A stretch of 64,000 nucleotides of DNA from Schistosoma mansoni. Lineage: Eukaryota; Platyhelminthes; Trematoda; Strigeidida; Schistosomatidae. The position numbers and the translations under genes are program-made. Positions 25,101 to 40,100 of this stretch are shown here, piece after piece; position 1 is the first letter of the stretch, and every line of letters starts with the position of its first letter. The stretch lies in contig NW_017386045.1 of NCBI RefSeq assembly GCF_000237925.1, positions 620,001 through 684,000 on the forward strand, written 5' to 3'. The notes under the pieces are model-generated. The model worked only from the letters and a program-made list of their open reading frames with translations. It ran no database searches and had not been told where the DNA came from.

Positions 25101-28100
25101 ATCAAGTCTTGGTTTGGCAACATCTGGCTTTCTTCCATGCCACTCATAAAGTGTACTGTATTCATGAAATAAATGTAGATCATATTAATTTTTTTTACTT
25201 ACATTGTGTTCCTTAACATACCTATTTTGTTATTTACTCTTTTGTTCCACGAAACCAACATCCTGTATATTTTGTATATCACTTGAATATCTTGATCCAC
25301 ATTGATCGGCGTTGTGTGTTTATAGGTTATTACTAAAATTCCTACAACTGGTTTTTTTCAGATTATTCAACTTTAATAAGTGAAATTCATCATCATGCAA
25401 CTAATGCCTAACATCATATCCGAAACTTAATCAAGAGTGAGATTACTAGTCATTACTTCCGACCAGTGTATTGTAAATACTCCTGATACACTTTACAGTT
25501 AATAGGTTTTTCATAATATTTTGCTGAGCGGTTAAGTTAATTGACCTTCTTTCACTCTGTTCTGCTTACTTCGTCGTGGGAAATCGGATAGTATAATTAG
25601 TTTTTACACAAGTCGATTGTGGCCCATACTCAAATAGCTAGGGAAGAAATAATTGGCTAATTGCTATGAAATATTTGTAAACTATGTTGTTTTATTTCTT
25701 CTCTTAATTTCCTTCTTTTTTTAGGGACAAGTTATTGAAGTATCTGGTGCAATGTCAGGTGGTGGTGGTCGTCCACTTTCAGGTAGAATAATGACAGATA
25801 TTGTACAAGTGAAAAAACTTCATGAAGCTAATTATGGTTGTGAATCTAAACGCAAACGACTATCAAGCGATGGTTCCAAAGAAACAAACGATCTATCTGC
25901 ATTAGAACGTCAATTAACTCAAGGTGATGCTGAACTTGGTCGTTTGCGAGATACTCGATCACGTTTGGAAGAAATGATTGTACGTATGACTCGTCAACGT
26001 GATGAATCGGAGCGTACAGTGAAACGATGTGAAGTAAGTTGTTCACCCATTAATTATGAGCTAATCAAACTCTCTTTCTTTGTCTAAAGCGTCTTTAATG
26101 TTTTCGGATATGTATTTTTACTTTTGAATACTGTAATAAGTATTTCATTCGTAAGTATTTGTGTCTTGTCGTTGTTAATGTTAATATCTACAATTGATCA
26201 GTCTCTTTTGGTCTCATTTACACCTTGAATGGATTGCCTCTATATTGTCATTTAGTTTTATATTTTGTAAAGTAGTTGGGTAGTGGCTAGCAGTGGGATC
26301 CAAGATTCGCATTTCGTTGAGTGGAGCTTAAACGGGGTTGATGGGTACGAAGGATCGAATTTGGAGGGTTTAAAAACCCTAATTCCAAACCAATAGTGCA
26401 CATGGACCCCAGGATCCCGAAGGAACAAATGACGTATCAACCTATTGTTAACCATCGTATACCATGAGCTAAAAGGGTAAATGGATTTCTCTCCAAAATG
26501 CAAGACCTGATATATTAAATCTGATCGGTTTGTCCATTAATTATAGTCTCGCCAGTCTTGTCCATTCCGGTGTTTGAGTGAACAAACATCACTCGACCAC
26601 ATTTTATCATGTTGTATATATCTTTATCGATATATATTCTATTTATTCAGTCAATTCTCCTTTGTAACACAAATCATATAGTCAACTTGCTCCATTCAAG
26701 TACCACTACATGGTGGAAATCTGTACATTTGTTATGATGTAATAAATTATTCCATGTAGTGATAAATATTGTTTCACTTCAAATTGAGTTCAAGAATCGA
26801 TCAATGTTAGACTACCATTGAAAACTTGAACGCACTGGACATCCGTTTCGTCCTAGTATGGGACTCCTCAGCAGTATACACCCACGATCCCGCGCTCGCT
26901 ATTTGAATGCATGACCTTCGGTTTCGACCGTCCAGTGCTTCCAGGTTTTCAATGGTGGACTAGCATTGGTCAATTCATCATCTCAATCACAACTCAACTA
27001 CCCTTTACTGATCACTTCAAGTTCTTAATGGCGTCTTTCTCTTCAGTATCATGTAAATCTTAGTCAGTTCGTGTTTAATTTCAATGTTTCAATTCACTCA
27101 AAAAATATTGATAATTTTTTTCTTCTTTAAAGAATGAATGTATTCATTTACGTGCTGTATTAAAAGCATTAACAGATGAAGTTAAACAAGCTGAAGAACG
27201 TGTCAAATCAACAGGACCATCAAATGTTGAACGTCAAAAATTTGAAAAACAATTAGAAAAACTTGAACATTTAACACAACAAAAATGTTCAATTGCAATG
27301 AAAAAGCGTGAAGAATTAGAAATTTTAAAAAATAAATTATTAAATTTTGGTTCAGATCGATTAGCCACTGTACGAAATCGTCTTGATGTGATGGAAAAGA
27401 AGATCAAAGACGTAAGTTTCATTATGAATGTTCTTGTTATGACTTTATTCAACTGAATTCATCTCAAACTGGTAGCTTAAAACGTACAGAATAATATGAA
27501 TTGGTGTTAGATAGATCCAGAATATTCCTCGAAAAAAGTCCAAAGGGGTCCTGAAAACGCTAGGAAACATTTTAACCAATCAGCACTAAATAGAAGTTTT
27601 TCAGAAATATCTATGAAGTGAGAAGTCACGTGTTGCCTTTCTGATTGAATGACTACCTATCGTGCTATTATGTTTAGTAGGGTTTCAGAAGTCCAAGGCT
27701 ATCTAAAATTCTGCAGATATCCTCAACTTTCTATACATAAAATACTCTTGGAGTGAAGCATTCTTTTCACACTTCACACCTTTTCTCTCATGTTCAAGTT
27801 GTAAAGATTTTAGTCTGAGGTTATAAGAAGAGTTTAGGAAACTAATTCAAGAGTTCAGTCGAAAGATTTATCAATTGGTACATGAGGTTGCTGATTAGTT
27901 TCTTCCCAAATTATGGAAATCATTTGTTTTTGGAGTCATAACCGTTTATACTCATCGAAGAAAAATTATCACAGTCTTTCTAATCCGAAAGGTAGAATTC
28001 TTTGTTTTCCAATTAACAATAGGTAAACAAAATAGAGAATTGATAGTGTTATATTTCGAACTTAGACTCTTAATATGTCGCGTATAACTTGAGCACTTGA

Positions 28101-31100
28101 ACGCTAGAACCCCCCCTGAAGTCGCAAAATGAGAAGACAGAAGGCTATTAAGTAGGTATGTTATTCCAAATAGTGTCAAATAGATTACAAAAATCTCATG
28201 TATTTATAGTTTTTTGGCTGATAGTAAATCATCATTTCGGACAGCCAATAGGCACATAGGGGGGTCTTCTTATTCGTCCAATAGGGGAGCTACATGTCGG
28301 CATTCTAGAATGTCCCTCTGGCGATGATTGGATGGAGTGTCTTCGGCTCTTTCTGGGCTTCTTGAGGCTTCTATGAGTTTGCCAATGAGCCATCCTTACA
28401 GATAGTGAACAGGATGACTTCAATTTTTTCTGGGATTGTATGAGTGCCTTCCACACTACACAACGTTTCTTTTCAATGAAACTGAATTAATCTTGAATAA
28501 AGAATTTAATCTATTCAAACAGTTGTTATAAGACTGATCAAAAAGCCTTTATTAAAATATTTATTTTCAGTATTGCATGATTGAGTTTTCACTTTCAAAG
28601 TCTCACAATTGTTACTAAACACTGTTCTGCTTCATTTTTTCGAAATGCATGATGATGGCTGGTGTAGCAGTATGTTAGAGGAAAGCTAAGAGTGGACAAA
28701 ACCAAGACATGACATTAATCCATAAAGAATAACTATGGAACATAGCCATATAAGTAGGTGCAGACTACTTGGTTAACGTTCTTATGATTATTGTAACTAA
28801 TGATCAGAGACTTTAGGTGGCGTGACTCAAAATCATTTTACATATTTGTTAGGTTTTTATGTTGCATCATCTGAAACTGATCTAACTCCATTTGACAATT
28901 TGAAAGTAATTCATGAATCTGTTAACAACTCGATGAGAAAATCATCTTACTTTTGTTACACACAGTAGTACATCCAGTCACTCTGCGACCTGAAAATTGC
29001 TTTACTTTTATTTTGCCATCTAAGAAGATCTCAAGTAACTGGCATCCTTGTCAACATACTGCTGGTTGGTCATTATGATAATTTGCAGTGTCTATTTGAC
29101 AATTCATATGCATTTACATACCTTGTAACGTTCTTGATCTGTCCAGCCACTAGTCTTAGCTTAACATGCGAGGAAAGGGAGAGTTGTCTCAATCTAGTTT
29201 ACGGATGTGAGGCGTTATGTTCCTTAGCATAACCTTGAAACTTGTACTTATGCTTCAGTTTGTATGTGAGATTAAAAATTATCCCACTACTGACCTAATT
29301 GGTTGGCAAACGAAGAAAGAAGACAATTTAGTTGGAATAGTATATCCGATTTGTTACTAATTCAACCAACTCTTAAAGGTGCTTGAATTAACTGGACTAC
29401 AACGCACCAAGACTGAGAAGAATACAATTCTATCTAAACTGGAATATTAAAGTAGACAAATGTTTAAATCAGAAGGGGTTTTGTGGATATTTCAGTATTT
29501 TCATGGTTGAAATCATTAGTCAATTGAAGCTACAAACAAGTCTGTTGTAGAGATATCAACTCACTAAAGACAATTGGTGAACGGTTGCTCAAACATCGTG
29601 GATTGGTTGAAGTTAGACATTAACACCGTTGGATATCGGTTCAGTGGTCTATCACTTAAGAGCTCTGGCGCGAGACTGGTAGGTCCTGGGTTCGAATCTC
29701 GCGAGTGTGGGATCGTGGATGCGCACTGCCACTGAGGAGTCCCATGATAGGACGAAACGGCCATCCAGTGCTTCCAGGTTTTCCATGGTGGTCTAGCTTC
29801 AATTGACTCATGATTTCAACTATGAAAATGTTTAAATGACTGTAATTTTGAAATAGAAGAGAATATAACCAGTAATTTTCGCATTAAATATATTGTTGGG
29901 GATGTTAAATCCCCAGAACTTACTTGGTAAATGACTTATTTTTGTAATTTTATTTCTGAAAATTTGAATTTCCTTGTTTTTGCGTCAAAAGCGCTCCTTT
30001 CACCATCGAGTCGTATTTCCCACTTGGAAATATCCTAAACGCTATTGGTTCATTGTATCTTTTTAGTATGCTATTTCGTCAGGCTTCCCAAGGACAATTG
30101 TATACTGTATAAATGCGTTCCTATTGTGCTTGCTTGTACTTCGGCTGCTTACGGAATATCTTTTTCCCCTACTTCGTCTTAAACTCCTCACTCTAGTCAG
30201 CGGGGCCTGGGACAACGAATTAGATAAGATGGTGGTTGGAGGTGGTCAACAGGAAACCCTGGATCCGGGTTTCGTTCTACTTGGCACTCGTCAGCAAGGT
30301 GTACCTATAATCTTGAAGGGACTGGCGCTCCCTGACGGATTCGATCCCGTGTCACTCAGCTTCACAGTCAGAGACGTTACCACTGAGCTATTGGGGCCGC
30401 GACCGACTTGACACGCATGACATTGATCACCACCCAGTGATCAATCAATTGTGACAACGGATTAGAATAGCCTATCGTGTCACTGTGTCATTGACCTTCG
30501 TTCGTTTACCGGGGAAAATCGTAATTCGCAACAAGCATATCACATATCTTATCATTTCATAACAAAATCTAACTTATTTGATTGTTTTGTTTTCTTTCTT
30601 ACTTACTTATAGACCAATGATGAATTAACTAAATTAGAAGTTAGTTTAAAAACTGCTACACGTAATCAACAAAAATCTATTGAAAAATTAAAGAATATGG
30701 AAATGGAAGCAGAATTATTAAAAACAAAATTAATGGATATTGATAATAAATTAAAACAACTTGAAGAAGATGCACGAGCATGTATGATAGATTATCAAAA
30801 AATTCAAGATGAAGTAAGTTTGTGAAAGGGGATGGTTCTTGAATGCCGTTGTGGAGGTAGGAGGTATGACAACTTGAATCGATGCATAAATGTACCAGTT
30901 AACTTTGGAATCCATTATCATGTTACAATTGAATAACTTCAATGATTTAAACGGTCTTTAGCGGTTCTCATACAGTTAGTAGGTAGTTTGTTTATGAAGT
31001 ATCATGAATAAAGAGTTAGAAAAGAGAAGAACAAAAGAAGTGGGTTGACGACACAGCAAGTTCTCACATAATGCACTTACATTTATTAAGTAAAAGTAAT

Positions 31101-34100
31101 CGACAATGATCAGAAATAACACAAACATCAGATGAAGGCAAATTGGAAATCGAAACTAAAAGCAGATGGTTTAACTTGCTATTGGTCACATCTGCGAACA
31201 CCCTCCTCTCTCTCTCTCCAGTGTGTTAGAAACATAGTATTCAAAGTACTGAATAAATACTAGTGTTTGTTTTATGTTCTGTACACCGTCCGTATGCTTA
31301 TCGTGTTGTATAGATAATCTACCCTGTCCTATGTATTATTATTTGATAAATTCAATAAATTATGTAACCTGATTATCCTAGATTTAGCTTAAAATTAAAC
31401 ACACAACTGTTTCATAAAACCCAGAAAGTCAGTTTCTCTTTGTTAAATGTGATTTTAGTAACTTAGTCTGTAGTCAACAAGAGATCCTGCTCGGCCTAGG
31501 TTTCGTGCTAATTGAGGCTCGTCAGCAAGTCGTACTTGTAATTTGGACGGAACGAATATTCTTTGTACGATTCGAATTGGTATCAGTAAATAAACTAAGA
31601 TTTTGACAGGTTACAAAATAAAATAGAACTGATTGATTACTGAATAGTAATGAATATCATATTTGACTAGTCTTTTAGTGACTTGGTAAACATGATATTG
31701 GTCACTATTTAGTAATCAGTCAGTTATACTTACTTAACCTGTTTAAGTTTATTTATTTATTTGAACACATAAACATTGTTACAGGGTGGCATCAAATACG
31801 CGCCACAAAATAACAATGAGTCCAGTAGCAGTTATCATTGGTTTGTGTGAGGGCTGTGATACTACCCAGGTGCCTAAACTGAAGCAGGTGGTTTTCTTAG
31901 GGGATCACACCCGTAGCTTTTGACCTAAAGATCTGATGCACAAGGCAGTGGAGCATCGTAAGGAGATGCAGGCCCATGGTAGCCGGTGACCAACGATTGG
32001 TTCATATGCCATTTGTTCCTTCAGGGTGCTGGAGCCCATGTGCACCATTGGTTTGGAATCAGGATTTTCCAACTCCTCTAGGTGGGGACCCTCCGTGTCC
32101 ACCATCGTAGTACATGACATATATGATGCATCTCTGTTCAAATTGCTTTACCATATTAGCACTTATATTAATTACTTACTAATTGTGAGATTATTATTAT
32201 TAATAATAGGTTGAAGAATTACAAAAACTTAAAGAAAAATGTCAAACTGAATTAACTGAAGCAGAAAATACTTTAGCAACAATACAAAAAGCTGAAAATT
32301 CATCTCGTCGTTTAATTAGTCAATTTGAAAGTGAATTAACTCAAGCTACAACAAATGCTCGTCATTGGGAACGTGAACTTAGAGGTCTTCGTTTACATCG
32401 TATTGACGATGATGATGATGATGAAGAAGAAGAAGAAGAGGAGAAAGAAAAAGACGGATCAGAGGTTGTAATGGAAGAGGAAAATGTAAAAGTATCATCT
32501 CAAGATGTTTCCCAATCAGTCGTTGGTGATTTGAATAATCAAAAATCACCAACATTAAAACTGAATGAACAACAACGAATCAATAGAAAATCTAATAATA
32601 AATCTAAGAATCTTCCGAAATTCACAGACGAGGAATTGCAAAGTAAATAATGATTGATTTATTTACTTACTTACTTAAGCCTGTTACCCCTCGTCGGGGA
32701 GCATAGACCGCTCACCAGCATTCTCTATCCAACTCTATCCTGAGCCTTCCTTTCCAGTTCTTTCCAGTTGCTATTCATCCTTTTCATATCTGCTTCTATT
32801 TCCCGTCGTAATGTGTTCTTTGGCCTTCCTCTTTTCCGCTTCCCTTCCGGATTCCAAGTTAAGGATTGCCTCGTGATACATTTTGGTGATTTCCTTAATG
32901 TATGTCCTATCCAATTCCAACGTCTTTTTCTAATTCGCTCTTCAGCTGGAAGTTAGTTTGTTCTCTCCTATAAAACGCTGTTGCTGATATTATCCGGCCA
33001 GTAAATGTTGAGTATTTTGCGTAGACAAAATGATTGATTTAATTCCAGTTAATGATCTACTATAACTCATCATTGTCATTAAAATTGATTACCTCACTAT
33101 GTTGTATATTCACAGTTCATTTATAATCTTGGTAAATTCCCCTTATTCAGTGAATGTTCTTCACTGAATGCATCAACTTGACATATTTCTAGTGCATTTA
33201 AGGTTCTAAGGTGGTTGGAGATAGTCGATTTAGGTTTCGTGACATTTGACACTTGTCAATGAAGTGTATCCAGGGTTTTGAGGTAACTGATACTCTTTAT
33301 AGGATTTGAACCCATGCGACTCAGTTTCACAGCCTTATGCGTTACCACTGAGCCATCCGAGTCGCAATCTATTGCCTGTATGACTAATAAATCTACAATT
33401 GACTCATAACTAAGTGATAATTAGTGTCATTTCATGACTACCAACTAACACGATGTCTAGGTTAACCCAAAGGATTAGCTTCCAACTATCTCCAACGGTC
33501 TAACATCTCAACATAATATATACCTTGTCTGGTAAATTAGATTAGTGACCACATAACGAGTTTATCGATTAAAATCCGGTCATCAGTAAAGGAATCAGAC
33601 AAGCGTGAAATTGGGCACACACTACTCAGTCAGTGACCAGTTAATGACACTCAATAAAATGCATTTCATAAATTAGAACAATGCGAAGTGTGTACATAAT
33701 GTAAAACACACTCATTTATTTCGATTATTTTGTGGCGCCTTATGTCTCAAATTTCTCCATGTAGTTCATATATATATGCACACATTTCACAAATTGAAAA
33801 TAACAAAAGTGTCTATTCCATCTAAGTCTGTGTATATGGCGAAGAGCCCCCAAATGCCCTGGTACGGCCGAGAGTGGGGAGAGTCCGCTCTCCCTCTCGA
33901 AATGCTCTCATATGGCCACGCGAATATATAGCCTCTGCCAAGTAAGTCCTACTCACTGCCGTCTCGTGGCGGGGGTGTTGTTTACTGAATTGAGAGGACG
34001 AAGAGCGAATGTCCGGCGCTTTAACCGGGTTGGTGGACAAGGCGAGTCCACCTAGGGGAGTTGGAAAACCCTCATTCCAAACCAATGGTGCACATGGACT

Positions 34101-37100
34101 GGCTCCAGGATCGTGAATGAACAAATGGCGTATGAACCAATTGTTGGTCACCGGCTACCATGAGACTGCATCTCCTCACGTTGCTCCACTGCCTTGTGCA
34201 TCAGATCTTTAGATCAAAGGCTCCGTTTGTGGCCCCCTAAGAAAACCACCTGCTTCAGTTTGGGCACGTCGGCAGTATTACAGCCCTCATACAAATCGAA
34301 TGAGATTTGTGCGTCGCATATATATCTGGTGCTTCCTTGTACCAATATTTATGTGTTTAAATAAATAAATAAAATATGGCGAAGAATTTAGTAATCAATA
34401 AACTTTCAACAACGTCATATGACATGAAGATTTTACTGGCTAAGTTCCACAGTCAAGTACATTGATTCAAATGGAATAAGAAGACTCGTTGTACTGCGTT
34501 AGGATATACTTGTCAAAATGTTGATAATACTTGATAATGACTGTGGTAGCTTGTTTCGTATTCCAGGTATTCTTCAACTGTAGGAATGTTGCTTTTGCTT
34601 TGTAAATTCGTGCCTTCATATCTGCATCGGACTGTACTTATTTATCAACTATGTTGCTCAGGTAAGTTAAGGCTTCCACCTCCTCGAGAGCTTCACCATC
34701 CATCGTATTTGATCTGATTGCTGATCTCTGTTTTTTGGGACCTGGCTCTTTCCCTTGTGTATGCTGAGGCTTACTACTACACTGGCTGTCTTCATCTGAA
34801 TTCGTTTTTGTGAATACGATATCTGTGTTAAGTCATTTGTGGAATCTAAATCATCTAGTTGCATCTAAGATGTCTACCATATTTCTTGCTTTTTCCTAGA
34901 TGTAAGGGTTTTCATAATCCAGTCAACAGTTAACCGAAAGAGAAAAAATAACAGTAGGTAATCTTGTCTGACTCATATGTGAACTTTCCTTCGTGCAAAA
35001 TTTTACAGTTTAATTCCTCTTAGTAGTTTAGAATATTGGTGATGGTCTTCTCCGGTACTCCGTAGTGCCACATACTTTTTCTGATTTCTCATTATCAAAG
35101 AAGTTGATGTATATTGGTGAGTTCCATTCAGTCGACTGTTCAGCAATGACCCATAGTATCATAAATCTTTCGGTACACGATCTTCCATTCAGGGAATTAA
35201 TTGTATGGAGCAACTGTACAGCTTCATCATTACTATTATTAAAAACGACCAATCTTCATTCATCTTATCATTGATTTCTTATCAGATATCTTCTTTTTTT
35301 GTTTCTAAATTTGGTAGATCTTCATGCTGATCTAAATGAAATGAAACATTTAGAAGAGCGTATCACTGCAATGGCACCAAATATGGCATCTATAGAAGAA
35401 TATCGTCGTAAAGCAGAAAATTATTTAACACGTGTTAGTGAATTAAATCATATCACTAATATATTAAGTGAACAACGTAAATATATGGAAGATGCTAAAT
35501 CAAAAAGATTAAGTGAATTCCTTGATGGTTTTCATGCTATTACAAATAAATTAAAAGAAATGTATCAAATGATTACACAAGGTTCGTGTTTGTTTGTTCT
35601 TTTGTTGTTGTTGATGGTGTTCCATTCAACTACTAGTGATTTTAATATTACCGATCCAAATTAGAAAACCATTAAAAACCTGAAAGTACTGAAGGAGACT
35701 GTTTCTTTCTGGTATTGGACTCCTCACTAGTGCCAACCCATGGCCCCGCAACCGGGGTTCGAACCCAGGACCAACTGTCTTGCATTTGAATCCTTAACAT
35801 CAAGACCACCGAGCCAGAATCTTATGATGTGCAAGTCTAGATTCAATGTATCCACGACATTGTGTAACCATCTTCCATGTTTTTTCTCGCTACGAAACTA
35901 CCCCTGAATATACGGTGGGAAAGTTTCTTGAACGGACCATGGAGAGATCTCGTTAATTCGAAAATCCGCACAATTACCAAATGATTGTTCTGTTCTCTTA
36001 GACACTGAGGAACTAATATGTCTGTCATATAGTAAGATAAAGTGTGAAATTATTTCCACGTAAATCTAATCAGTGGTCTAAATGATGAGCATTTATCATA
36101 AGATTTGATGGTCCTGAATCTCAATCTCGTGTGAAATCACAGAGTGGTACACTGCTGAGCGGATAACACATTTAATATTCATTCAGAAAATTGCATGTTT
36201 AAGCCCCACTCCACCTATTCTGGTTTAGATGACCGAATAGTGTCGCCAACCTTTAAACTTAAAGTTATGGCTGAAACCCAGATAGTTATATCCCCTTATT
36301 TCTGCCTATTATCATTTCATCTTTGATTTTTCATTAAATTATACTGAAGAGTTTTTTAAATATCATCTGACTCGTATTGCTGGGCACATAGCTTATGATG
36401 ATACCTCATCTGTATTCTTAGAGTCCATACTGCATATTTTTTCTCAGCTCCACCTTATCATCAAACCATATGTTTTTATATCCTGACGAAATCTCAGCAC
36501 AGATTCAAAAGGCTCGTTTGGCTTTTGCCAACTTACGTCACTTATGGCGAAGACGAGATGTCCGTCTATTGATTAAGGGTCGAATATACTGCGCAGTAGT
36601 TAGCTCTGTTCTACTTTACAGCTGCGAAACGTGGTCATTAAGAGTAGAAGATACTCGTAGGTTATTAGTATTTGACCACAGATGCCTTAGGAATATTGCT
36701 CGCATCTACTGGGATCATCAGGTAAGTAATAGTGAGATTAGACGCAGTATATTAGGGGACGATGGTAAATCAGTTGATGAGGTGATGAATCTTCATCGAT
36801 TGAGATGGTTGAGCCCCGTGCTACGTATGCCTGAATACCGATTACCACGACACGCAATGCTGACTAGTATCGGGGATGGTTGGAAGAAAGTTAGTGGCGG
36901 CCAAACCAAAACGTGGCATCAATCCTTCAAGTCATTAACTTCTGGTGTGAGCCATGTCGGTAGATGCAGACTACCTGGTTGGGGTCTGTGTGACTATCGT
37001 AACCAATGATTGGAGACTCCAGGTGACATGGCTCAGAATCGATCACAATGGCGTAGGTGTATACACTCTTTATCTTCCCTTAAACTTTGAGGTTAAAATT

Positions 37101-40100
37101 GCTTCATATCTGTCTTTCTTCCTGTATTATATCCTTATATACAACCTTTTTTGTATATATTACTACCACTAAATTAACTACTTCTATGAATTCGGTGTTC
37201 ATCTTTTTGTGCTAATAAGTGAGGTTTGGCAACTTGGACCTATGCATATATGTGCCTGGTTTTACGTTGTAGCTGACTGACTGCGAAGTTAAGTTCTTAG
37301 TGAGACTTTGGAACCACTGACCATGATCATTACTGGAACTTGTGATCTCTGCATCGGAAATCGCGTAAATACCATCCAGCACTAAGCTTATTATCCATAC
37401 ACCTATTCTCTGAAACTTGTTGGTGACATTATCGAAAAATACTTTCATGAATTTCTTGTTAAATTCTTTCAACCACGTAACATATAAACATAATACTATA
37501 TCATGACACAAATCATTTAAACATCAACGGTAATTACATTGTGTTAGTTGTTTATCACCAAGTTTATTGTTTTGTCTTGTTTTTGACATCCCAAATACCC
37601 TGGTACGGCTGAGAGTGTGGAGAGTACGCTCTCATATGGCCACGCATATATAGCCTCTGACAGCGAAATCCTACTCACTACCTTCTCGTGGCAGGGATGT
37701 TGTTTACGAACTTGAGAGGACAAAAAGAGAATGTCCGGCGCTCCAACCAAGTTGGTGGACACGGAAGGTCCACATAGGGGAGTTGGAAAACCCTGATTAC
37801 AAACCAGTGGTGCACATGGGCTGGCTCCAGGATCCTGAAGGAACAAACTGTGTATGAATCAATCGTTGGTCACCAGCTACCATGGGACTGCATCTCTTCA
37901 CGATGCTCCAGTGCCTTGTGGATCAGACCTTTAAGTCAAAGGCTCCGGGTGTGGTCCCCACCTGCTTCGGTCTGGGTACCACCTGGGCAGCCCTCACACA
38001 AAACAAATGAGATTTGTGCGGCGCATATATATCTGGTGCCCCTTTGTACCAATATTTATGTGTTTAAATAAATAAATGATTAAAACATTGATTAATTATG
38101 TATTTCATATTTCTTTCATTGTATGAAAACCAAAACACAAAATAGGCGGTGATGCAGAACTAGAATTAATCGATTCCTTAGATCCATTCTCTGAAGGTAT
38201 TGTTTTCAGTGTACGTCCCCCTAAAAAATCTTGGAAAAATATTGCCAACTTATCAGGAGGTGAAAAAACATTATCAAGTTTAGCCTTAGTCTTTGCATTA
38301 CATCATTATAAACCAACTCCATTATATGTCATGGATGAAATTGATGCAGCATTAGATTTTAAAAATGTTTCAATTGTTGGTAATTATTTAAAAGAACGTA
38401 CAAAAAATGCCCAATTTATAGTGATCTCATTAAGAAATAATATGTTTGAATTATCAGATCGTTTAATTGGTATATATAAAACATATAATATAACAAAAAC
38501 TATAACATTAGATCCATTACCATTAATGGAACATTTACGTAGTTTAGTGATACGTGTTGCTACAGTGAATGGTCATGAAAAAGAGATGACATCGTTAACA
38601 TTACCACTCCTATCCTCACCACCACCACCACCACCACAGCAACAACAACAACAACCAATGATAATGAATTCACCAATGAAAATAATGAATTATTCAAATC
38701 ATGATCCTGTTGTTTTAAAATCAAATATGACAGAGATTATTCTTGTTAATGATGAAGATAATCATGATAATATACAAACAAGGTTAACAATAAATGAGGG
38801 AATAGAAAATCAAGAAATATTGTTTACAGTAAGTTGGGGTTTTATTTTGTGTGTGTGTGTGTATACCTTTTGAATTATGTATATGTTTTAAAGTTTTGGC
38901 CCCCAAATGCCCTGGTACGGCCGAGAGTGGGGAGAGTCCGCTCTCCCTCTCGAAATGCTCTCACATGGCCAGCGAATATATAGCCTCTACCAGGGAAGTC
39001 CTACTCACTGCCTTCTCGTGTCGTGGGTGTTGTTTACGAAATTGAGAGGACGAAAAGCGAATGTCCAGCAGGAGCATTAACCGGGTTGGTGGACAAGGCG
39101 AGTCCACCTAGGGGAGTTGGAAAACCCTCATTCCAAACCAATGGTGCACATGGGCTGGCTCCAGGATCGTGAATGAACAAATGGCGTATGAACCAATTGT
39201 TGGTCACCGGCTACCATGAGACTGCATCTCCTCACGTTGCTCCACTGCCTTGTGGATCACATCTTTAGATCAAAGGCTCCGTTTGTGGCCCCCTAAGAAA
39301 ACCACCTGCTTCAGTTTGGGCACGTCGGCAGTATTACAGCCCTCATACAAATCGAATGAGATTTGTGCGTCGCATATATATCTGGTGCTTCCTTGTACCA
39401 ATATTTATGTGTTTAAATAATAATAAATAATTTAAGGTTTTGAGAAAATTCTACAGATGGAAAAGAATGTTGGGATGATCCAGAACGTCTGGATACCAAC
39501 CCTGAATCTCCCAAAAAATGGGGGAGGTGTTGGGGGCGATCCTGAAAATTTCTCGCAATAGACATGACAAGCTCAGGAAAACAATAAGAAGCATTTTATC
39601 CAATCAGCGTTTGATTTGAAGTTTTGCTAGAAATGTCACGAAAATGAAAAGTCACATGTAGAGGTTCTGATTGGCTGATTACTACACTGCTACCCAAGGA
39701 CTTTTAAAAAACTGTTCATAAAGGAACCTTTGGAGTAAAGTGCTTCTTGCATATTTTACGCTTTTTCTCTCGTGTTCAAGTCGCTGTGTAGTTCTAGCTT
39801 GGGGGTTACGAGACCAGCTTAGGATCCGAGTATAGGGTTCAATCAACATGACTTAACAAAAGAGCAATTGATTTCTACTTGAAGTTTGTGCTGATGATAT
39901 CGTTCAAAATAATAATGAAGGCTACACGACCAAACCATCCAGCTTTAAAGAACAAAACTTCATCAAAATGTTTGACTAAATGGTTATAGGTATTGAAGTG
40001 TTCAATTCAATATTGACAAGTCGTATGTTATTTATTTCAGTTAATCAGTTATAAATAACATAGAACATTCCAGATATGTTCATCGGTTCAAATTCTCACA

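Noticed and set aside
36470-37009. 180-codon frame as a possible host gene
   Set aside because: It is the C-terminal part of the LINE-B reverse transcriptase protein, also seen at 9054-9389 and 57201-57434.
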